Origin: Effrenium voratum
Taxonomy: Eukaryota > Sar > Dinophyceae > Suessiales > Symbiodiniaceae
Assembly (NCBI GenBank): GCA_963377175.1
Contig: CAUJNA010000513.1
Location: forward strand, 266,874-330,873
Reading direction: 5' to 3'
Length of the DNA stretch: 64,000 nucleotides
In this document: in pieces, positions 14,847 through 64,000 of the stretch
Layout: each line of letters starts with the position of its first letter
Numbering within the stretch: the stretch's first letter is position 1
Translations under genes and position numbers: made by a program
The notes under the pieces: generated by a model
Databases searched by the model: none
What the model was told of the DNA's origin: nothing
Seen by the model: only the letters and a program-made list of their open reading frames with translations

Positions 14847-14861
14847 TTTGGTTTTGGCACC

Positions 14862-57196
<42,335 letters not shown>

Positions 57197-58077
57197 GGAT
57201 CCAATCCGCGCGAAGCGGGGGGGGGGAGGGAGGGGGAGGGTTTTGGGGAGGGTTTCGCGGAGAAATGGCGCTGCCTGGGGACTGAAGAGTGGTAAATTGA
57301 TGCCCTGTAACAAACCCTGCTACAACTTAAGGGAGAATCGCAAGGGATTCAACGCATTTGTACAATGCCAAGTTGTTTTGTGCTCTAGCTCATCGTTCCT
57401 TCTGCCTCGCATGTCCACTGCTGACTGGTCTCTAACGCCTAGCGCCAAGTACAAAGGCCGCGTTCTCATCACTTGCTCACCTTCGGACCGAAACGTTGAA
57501 ACTTCCGGAAAGGAGCTGCGGAAATGGCGAGGATCGGCATCTCGGCGTCACGCGCGGTCAGCCTGAATGAAATAACCCAGAGCCCTCCTACCAGGATCCA
57601 CTAGGCATCGTTTCTGGGACCCAGGGCGCAGGATTCACGGCCAGATCGGGATGGCAACCACTTCGCATCTCGGGTTGAGCACTTGAGGAAGCGTTCGCTA
57701 TAAGTTTCTTCAATTCACATTCTTTTAAAGTGAGAATTCTAAAAATAACATCAATTTTTTAATCTTATATTTTTTCTGAGATCGATATTGTTCGAAGCTG
57801 ACATTTTCACAAGATCTCTCCCGCAGACTCCGTTTCTGCGAACAATCGGCAGCCGATGTACGAGGGGAAACAAAAACTAATTGGCAAAGCCAGTGATGCA
57901 AACACAGATGCCATGAATGAGTCTGCGAAAACGCGAACACTTCAGTCACCAGGCTGCCCCTTGAAACATCAACTTTCGGTTCTGGCGGCGGAAGGTTGCT
58001 GATGAGAAAACATAGGATGAACACATCCACTGGCCTGTGGAAGGACAAGTCTGGCACCGCAAATTGCCAAACAACAT

Positions 58078-58174
58078 GGGTGTGGCTCGAAATTACAGAG
58101 CTAGGGTTTCGCAGGTGTTTGTCTTTGTTTCCATATACCAAGGTGCCATTCTCGGTACCATTTTTTGAGCCATT
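58078..58174. repeat. Dispersed repeat, family C, copy 2
   Basis: TGGGTGTGGCTCGAAATTAC, GAGCTAGGGTTTCGCAGGTG and CCAAGGTGCCATTCTCGG in the same order and spacing as at 36951. Confidence 0.65.
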
Positions 58175-58803
58175 TCGTGCAAACCGATCTGGCCCCATCG
58201 GACAGGGCCTCCCAGGCGCGAGGCCTTCCTGGGATGACGGAAATACCACAGGGCTGTTTCTCCAAAAAGACGACAAACAAGAGTGGTTCGGTTGCGTTCC
58301 GGCCCCGCATTGCAAGAACCAAAAGGAAAACACAATATTAATGAAAACAAAAGGCACTCCGGTCCGCCTACGGCAAGCAAGTACTTCTGTGCAGATTGAC
58401 AAGAAAGCCATGTGTAGAGGAAACTCCTGGCAGGACCGCCTTGGGTTCCGCTGCCAGGCATCGGGACCTAAAGCAAAAGTCGTGTTCCCATGTTTCGTGC
58501 TTACGTGAGTCGCAAAGCCACTGAACCCCGAGCGGATGTTTTGTTTACACACAATGTGGCTATCGCTGCCAATGTGTAATGCCGCTACCAGTGCTGCCAA
58601 TGATAGCAATGCCTGCAAGCAAGGGGCATGTAAAGATTTTGCAGATGTGAAAATGGCTAAATGAAGAAGGCCCAACAGGATCTAGCAGCCTTACGACTGA
58701 TTCTCTTGACCATCTCGGAAAATCCCTCCCCCCCCCCCCCGTGCGAGGACCCTAAGAGTGCTATGTTGCAGCCAAGAAGCCTAAGAAACCAATACCCTAA
58801 ACA

Positions 58804-58919
58804 CAGTGTGGTTGCAACATAGACCCTAAGTGTCCATCATACACCCCTTCTGACCCCCCCCAACAATGTGGTTGCAACACAAACCTTGAGTGCCCATCAT
58901 TCACCCCTTCTGACCCCCC
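58804..58919. repeat. Two tandem copies of a ~60-bp unit
   Basis: GTGTGGTTGCAACATAGACC...CACCCCTTCTGACCCCCCC, followed at once by AATGTGGTTGCAACACAAAC...CACCCCTTCTGACCCCCCA. Confidence 0.9.
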
Positions 58920-59960
58920 ACCCCCCCACTGACCCCAGCTTCCTTCCCCCCCCCCCCCCACATCGCCACGGCGCAGGAGCCGCAGCGCAGAAGCCATGGC
59001 GCCGTGATCGATTCGCCCAGCGAGCGCGTGGTGGACGTCGGCTAGGAGAACCCAAAAGAACAGCTTGGGTGAAGTGGTGTTTTGAGACCGGGTCCAACAC
59101 AAAACTGAGGAAAATGTGCCTTCATGTTACAGGAAAAGACACCTTGACAAACTTGAACTTGTGCGAAGTGCTGCTTGCTCCAATGACAGAATCGTGCGTC
59201 TGAGAATTGGTGGGTTGCTGAAACAAACAACGTGTGGCAGCGCAAGCCATGCCTATGCAAGTCCTGCTGGAGACGTGGGCAAGGCGTAGTCGACCTCTCT
59301 GCGTGGCAGTGGAAACGAACATGCCCATGGGATTTTCCGGCCCCCGCAAAGAGAAAGACAGGTCGTCGAAAGGCTGCAAGCATCTTTGTCTCGCGCTGGC
59401 TGTCCCAGCAGCAAGGCCAACCCGCAGGAGCTGTCCACCCAAACCCTTTTTGACAATGCAAGCGGGCGATCGCCAGAAGGTCCACCAATGCCTCCGGCAC
59501 ATGGACCACGAACGCTTCACCCTGGAACATGCAGGGCATGCGAAACACAAGAACTGCAACGGTCTCGCGCAAACGGATTGCCGCGCGTTAGAGTTGGCCC
59601 TCCCGCTCTCCGAAAAACTGATGGTGGAATGATTTCGCAGGCTTCAAGATCCAGCAAGGACCCCTCACCAATTGTACAGGAATGGCCCGAACGGGACTGT
59701 CACTCCGGTTCTAGCCGCGCGAATCCTACGAAACGATCTACTTGGGTGAAACAAGACCAGAGGCGAAGGGCTAGCTCACAGATGCCAAAATGAGCTTGTC
59801 TTTTACTAGGCCGCAAAGAAATGTTGGTTGTCCTTCAGGCTTCCCTTCACTCCTAAATTTTCGGCCTGCCTGAGGTACCTTCGTGTGCGCACTGTGTCTT
59901 GGAAAACCTTCACTACCTCAGCTTGTGCCCCCAAACCAAACATGAATGTTTTGCATTCTG

Positions 59961-60056
59961 CAGTCTTTTTTTGAGGGTACCCTTTTGCGCTGGCTTTACA
60001 GGGAAACCCACAAAAAAACACCCATCTTGGGGCGCCCCTATTTTGAAACACACCTA
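59961..60056. mobile_element. Inverted-repeat element, family J
   Basis: Starts CAGTCTTTTTTTGAGGGTAC, contains the family core GGCTTTACAGGGAAACCC and ends CCCTATTTTGAAACACACC. Located between the putative upstream gene and the amylase start. Confidence 0.6.
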
Positions 60057-60137
60057 TTTAACGCACCTGAAAATGTGCTGAAATGAGAGCCTCGGATTCA
60101 CGAATCCCATCCGCATCCGCGAGTCTGCCAATCGACC

Positions 60138-60218
60138 TCAGAACTCCTTGAAGCCGGGCATGGAGTCGTCGACCTCCCCCAGCGCCTCGCAGCTGACCCT
60201 CCACTCGGGCACATTTCC
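60138..60218 (-). CDS. Probable terminal exon of an unidentified upstream gene
   Basis: Reads GNVPEWRVSCEALGEVDD then SMPGFKEF and stops at TGA (60138-60140). The composition matches the amylase exons. It would end a gene transcribed in the same direction as the amylase, 2.9 kb upstream of its start codon. The plus strand is also open here, so the strand is not certain. Confidence 0.4.
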   Translation of the reverse strand, partial: GNVPEWRVSCEALGEVDDSMPGFKEF

Positions 60219-60248
60219 CTTAAGCCCTAAACGATAATCAAGTGGCTG

Positions 60249-60365
60249 TGGGTCAAAACCAATGGGATCCCATTTTGGGGTAGGTAGGTGAATTCACCAC
60301 CCATCTTAGAACCTATTTTAGTGGTTGGATTGGGATGTTCACTGGGGGTACGGGATTTTGACCCA
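60249..60365. mobile_element. Inverted-repeat element, family G, best-preserved copy (117 bp)
   Basis: Perfect 10-bp inverted ends TGGGTCAAAA and TTTTGACCCA around GGTGAATTCACCACCC and TGGATTGGGATGTTCAC. Related copies lie near 14739, 26633, 42839 and 56544. Confidence 0.75.
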
Positions 60366-61628
60366 TGGCCAAGTCTCATGGAAAGCACGCGAGACTCCAC
60401 CAGCTCCACCAAATGTCATGGAAAACACATGCGGCAAGCATCATGGCACATGGTGCAAGACGCGCAAGCATTGCAAGCATGCAAGGGCACAAACAGCACA
60501 TGACACAAAGACCGCATAATGAAACATGCAAAGCATGCAAGTGTGTAACCCGGACACGCGCAAAAGAATGGATACGGCGGATCATTATTATCATTATTTG
60601 TTTAAACCAAAAAAATACTGAAGAACACACGTGGTTGTTGGATGCGTGGGAGGGGGGGTGCTGGACGTGCGGGACGTGCGGGACGTGCAGCACGCAAGAG
60701 ACCGCGGCGTTCGCTTGGAGGTGGGACCGGCATGGTACGGATGCTCGGAGCGGTCCGACAGGCAGCAAGCTGCCTGTAATCCTGTTGCGAACACAAGATA
60801 CCGTTGCCTTGACAAGCTTGGAGGTCACACATGCCTGCTTGCCACACTTAGTGCTACCCCAGGTTTCACATGGTCGATCCCGTTCCAATGCCAGTCTCAC
60901 CTCCCCTGTTAAGATCGTGCCATTGCTGTTCAAGGAACCACAGCCGAAACTGGTTCAAAACTCCCCTCAACGGAGGCGCTCCCAGACTAGCCCCTGGCGA
61001 GCCAGGTGTGTTGATGGCACATGTTATTGGCGCCAATGTGTGATGCACAAATATTGTGCTGCTCACTCCGTTGCTGCCCTTTCTCAACAAAGAATCACTG
61101 CCGCTGCGTAGGAGCAACACGGCGAACTACAACAAAGACCTACTCTTGCGGCCTAGCCAGTGCAAGTGGACCAGGCGACAAGAAACAACCACCGCCGCAC
61201 TCTTTCACATCCCTTCACCGTGCCTGGACGAGAAGTGGGTAGTCCCCCAACCCCTCCGTGGAAAAACAAAAAATCTTCCCGTCATGGCGACCATCTGCTC
61301 AGCGCCTCCCTCTCACGTGATCCCAAGATCCCAGGCCGGCCCGCCTTGCCCAGGCCGGGCAGGGTCCGGCCAGGTACCGGCAGCATCTGGCGGAAAGCTG
61401 GGTGGACTTGCAGCAAAACATGCCATGGCTGGACGACATGCGTCACTTGAAACTAGTTGAAAGAAACATCAGTGCCTGGAACGGTGACTTAAAGACATGT
61501 AACTACTTGGAGTCTTCATAGCCTCCTGGAACACACTCTTTTTTTCAGGGGCAGCCGATTCCTAAACCAAATACACCCTAAGCCGTGCCAACGGTGTCTT
61601 CACCCGACCGACGCCGCCACTCCGCCGC

Positions 61629-61685
61629 CTTTTTGCCCTTGAAGCCCAACGGGTTCAAGTTCTTCTCGTGGGTGTTGTTCCGGGC
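61629..61685 (-). CDS. Exon-like island of an unidentified upstream gene
   Basis: Nineteen codons after acceptor GGCCAG, reading ARNNTHEKNLNPLGFKGKK. A GC donor at 61628 gives phase 0 with the next island at 60218. If a GT donor at 61608 is used instead, AAEWRR is added but the phase no longer fits. Function not recognised. Confidence 0.4.
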
Positions 61686-63410
61686 CTGGCCGGTTCCCCG
61701 CATCCGAGTGCCCCTTCGGGCCCTCCCCCACTCCCGGCTCCTTGTGCCAATGGAAGCAACCCTGAAGGGACCTCCCAATTTGGTGCTTGCCCCGTTTTCC
61801 CGGGGCTTCCGGCTACCACCATAGGTAACCACGGCATGACCTCACGAGAGGCAGAAGCTCTCTCAATGCATACACCAGAAGCCCAAAGCGTGCACGAGCC
61901 CTGGCTGAGAGAAGTTGGAACACCTCTTTTCTGATTGCCGTGTTCCGCTTACATCTTGGTTGACATTGGAAGGGGAGCAACAAATGGGGATTTCCCACTA
62001 AACCACAATAAGCAAACATGTTTTCCAACAACAAGCATGACATGGTCGTAGCGCTCACTCTACGCAGTTGCTCTACTCTAGGGCACTTTGCCGTGTACAA
62101 AAGCTGGCACGGAGCCAGCAGCCGGGCATTTGTCAAGGGCTTGGTGCTGCAAAATAGCAGCTCTGTGTGTTCATGGTATGGGAGGTACTACCCTAACAAA
62201 TGAGTGAAGCTAAGCATGTGAAGCACGCTTTCACCCGAAGAAAGCAGCCACAAGCCAGAGGCCAACAAGTTTGTTCCAAAAAAACAAACAAACATATGCA
62301 GACAAATCCACAACAATACACCACAGCATCTGATCACAGAAGGGACCCCAATCAATGAGAGAGCTCGCTACATGTCCAGCATCTCAATGTACAACCACAA
62401 GCCCAAGGCTTCTCCCGCCTGGAGACCCACGTTGGGTGGGCTCTTCGTAGGCAGCATCGTTACCTTTGTGACCTTGGCTTCAGCTGCGGCGACCCCCGAC
62501 CTTTGTCATCGGTTCGTTCCAGTGCTGAAATTTCCTCAGAAAGCCAGGGGAACAAGCACCGTGGGAGTGGTCTTCACGTTCAGTTGCCATGGCTTACGCC
62601 GAAGACCAGCAAGTCTACAAGCCAACCCGTGTCGAAGTAAGGTTGAGTGGCCAATTCACCCACCCCACATCTGTTTATTTGAATTCCGCAAGAAATGGCC
62701 TTTCCGTCCCGAACCTCAGGGCGCGCGGAAACGCCTCGTCATCCTCACCTACCCCCTTTGAAAGCAGAAATCAAAATAGTCTGGAAGTCCTGGCTCCGTG
62801 CAAGAAGTCCATGGCGTCATGGCCATGCTTCTTCTCCAAGGAACCTGGTGGTTCTCTGAATCCCCTAAACGCGCATGACCATCCCCTTCCAAGTAAAAGT
62901 AAGCAGGTTGTTTTGACCATGGCACATATTCCCTGTTCTTCGGGTGGAGAAAGAAGTGCGCCGAAGGACTCCACAAAGCACCAGAACGAAAATGATCGCC
63001 ATAGCGCATGCGGCATAGATACAGGAAGGATCTATCAAGATGCCCGCCTTCTGGTCATGGAAGTGGCTTGCTTCGAACGTTCCATTCTTCTTTTGTCAGC
63101 TTCCCATGGGTGTTGGAGGGAGGCTGGAGGGGCTTACAAAGAAAATTTCCTGGCAATTGTGAGAGCCGAGAGAGGGTCCTTTTGCGCAAATGGTCATCTA
63201 GGAGACCCAAGTCGGCTTACACGTGTGATTCTTGAGGGATCTGCTGCACTGTTTGTCGAACTGCTGAATGCTCCGATTGCGCCTGTGTATTGGCAGATGT
63301 GTTTGTACTACTTGCAGCTTTTGTTCTCCGAGATGTCCAGCTTGGAGCGCGGTTAGTATTTGAACCCGGGAGGGCTTCAAGGGCCTACAAATGCTTTCTT
63401 GGGGCTCTGC

Positions 63411-63541
63411 AATGTTAACCCCGGATTAATAAACCCCTGGTTGATTAATAGGGGGGTGTCCCCGTTTAGTGGGGATTCATCACTTTTGGAGGGAGCACCC
63501 CCCTAATAGTGGGACGGGTTTATTAATCGTGGGTCAACATT
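63411..63541. mobile_element. 131-bp inverted-repeat element, family E
   Basis: Starts AATGTTAACCCCGGATTAAT and ends with the inverse ATTAATCGTGGGTCAACATT. About 26 bp pair at each end with three mismatches, and the inner part again pairs (AGGGGGGTG with CACCCCCCT). A fragment (TCAACCCCGGATTAA) occurs at 14324. Confidence 0.75.
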
Positions 63542-63784
63542 AAGGGTCTCTGAGGCTTGTCCAGGAACCCTAGGGCTCTTTCATGCTTCCATCGGCAGCA
63601 AGCCCACTCCCCGACTCCCCGAGTCTCCTGCGAGAAGGCCCGGACTTGGCTTGCTCTACCGTCATTTAGCCAAACAGGTTCTACGTAAATCACCGCCTGC
63701 CAAAATCTGAGCCCATCGATCTCGGGGTTTTGGAACGGAGAACTCTCCGCCCGGCGCTCGGCGCGGCGAGGAAGCATTCGATGC

Positions 63785-63852
63785 CTGCTCAGGGTCCCGG
63801 CCCGGCCGTGGAGGTCCACCACCGGGAAGAGCGTGCGCCGGGGCCCCAGCGC
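63785..63852 (-). CDS. Exon-like island of an unidentified upstream gene
   Basis: A GC-rich island after acceptor GCTGTCAG, reading ALGPRRTLFPVVDLHGRAG then TLS. The L-F/Y-P-V-V-D-L-x-G pattern faintly recalls SPRY/B30.2-type or NHR folds, but one exon is too little to name the family. The 3' end is uncertain; a GC donor at 63784 is used here, and the frame stays open to about 63735. Confidence 0.4.
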
Positions 63853-64000
63853 CTGACAGCTGCCGAAGGCCAAGAGCTACATGGCTCGTCTTTCTTGAGG
63901 AATTGTTCCTTTTTGGTTTCCAAAACCAAAACACTGGTACCCCCCCCCCCCCAAAAAAAAAAAACAACGTCTTGGCCATTCAAAAAGCCCATCCCCAGTT

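Larger units (their letters stand above)
1..14861. other. Gene-free region downstream of the amylase
   Basis: No exon island with the third-position GC and splice context of the amylase exons was found on either strand. The region holds copies or fragments of families D (1916), H (8955) and J (for example 4915, 8270, 10500, 12641), a short GA run (3617), a CCAAT-like pentamer run (10086-10112), a tandem AAAGCTTTCC array (12940) and a pair of GACACCCCC direct repeats (4364, 4437). Short single-exon frames are present but look random. Confidence 0.6.
57197..60137. other. Intergenic region upstream of the amylase start
   Basis: A 60-bp pyrimidine-rich tract precedes the amylase ATG. No TATA box or other promoter motif is evident. 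The region contains repeat family C (58078), a tandem 60-bp duplication (58804), a family J element (59961) and one GC-rich island (58966-59043) that is open on both strands. Confidence 0.5.

Noticed and set aside
58966..59043. GC-rich island: plus strand EPQRRSHGAVIDSPSERV, minus strand ADVHHALAGRIDHGAMASAL
   Set aside because: Both strands give plausible exons and there is no neighbour in phase, so the strand and identity cannot be decided.
62589..63356. 255-codon plus-strand open frame starting MAYAEDQ
   Set aside because: No domain, ordinary codon composition unlike the amylase exons. Long frames of this size are expected occasionally in 64 kb of this base composition. It is kept in mind only because it is uninterrupted.

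Overview
This is a gene-poor stretch of a nuclear eukaryotic genome. There are no bacterial-style operons, no tRNA or rRNA that I could recognise, and no long conserved open frame. Coding sequence occurs as short GC-rich islands (mostly 25-155 nt, strongly G/C at third codon positions) in neutral-GC DNA full of small inverted-repeat elements and simple repeats. The reading frames join only if many introns start with GC or GA instead of GT. Together with the very high intron load, abundant introner-like elements and a starch enzyme without a visible targeting peptide, this points to a dinoflagellate, perhaps a Suessiales/Polarella-like species. The taxon is an inference and no marker gene confirms it.

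The centre of the window (57196 down to 14862, minus strand) is one gene that I assembled exon by exon: an alpha-amylase-type glycoside hydrolase (GH13) preceded by two starch-binding CBM20 domains. I propose about 35 exons over 42 kb, about 2.3 kb of which is coding. Order: start codon and CBM20-A (57.2-47.7 kb), low-complexity linker (46.6-44.4 kb), CBM20-B (43.4-39.5 kb), connector (37.8-36.7 kb), GH13 barrel with all four conserved regions in colinear order (I at 32.5 kb, II at 28.1 kb, III at 27.6 kb, IV split between 22.8 and 22.4 kb), and C-terminal beta domain with a stop at 14862. At least three pieces are missing or uncertain: a short segment inside CBM20-A, a join after CBM20-B, and the stretch between regions III and IV.

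Upstream on the same strand (63.9-60.1 kb), three exon-like islands look like the 3' part of another gene ending at a TGA at 60138. Its function is not recognised. Bases 1 to about 14.86 kb and 57.2-60.1 kb hold no gene that I can support, only dispersed repeats.

The most interesting structure is the population of short inverted-repeat elements. One 121-bp element (21083-21203) has terminal inverted repeats and a 4-bp target-site duplication. It sits so that the duplication supplies the GT donor and the repeat end supplies the AG acceptor, so removing it restores the amylase reading frame: a direct picture of an intron created by a transposon (an introner). Six or more other small-element families recur in the introns and intergenic DNA.
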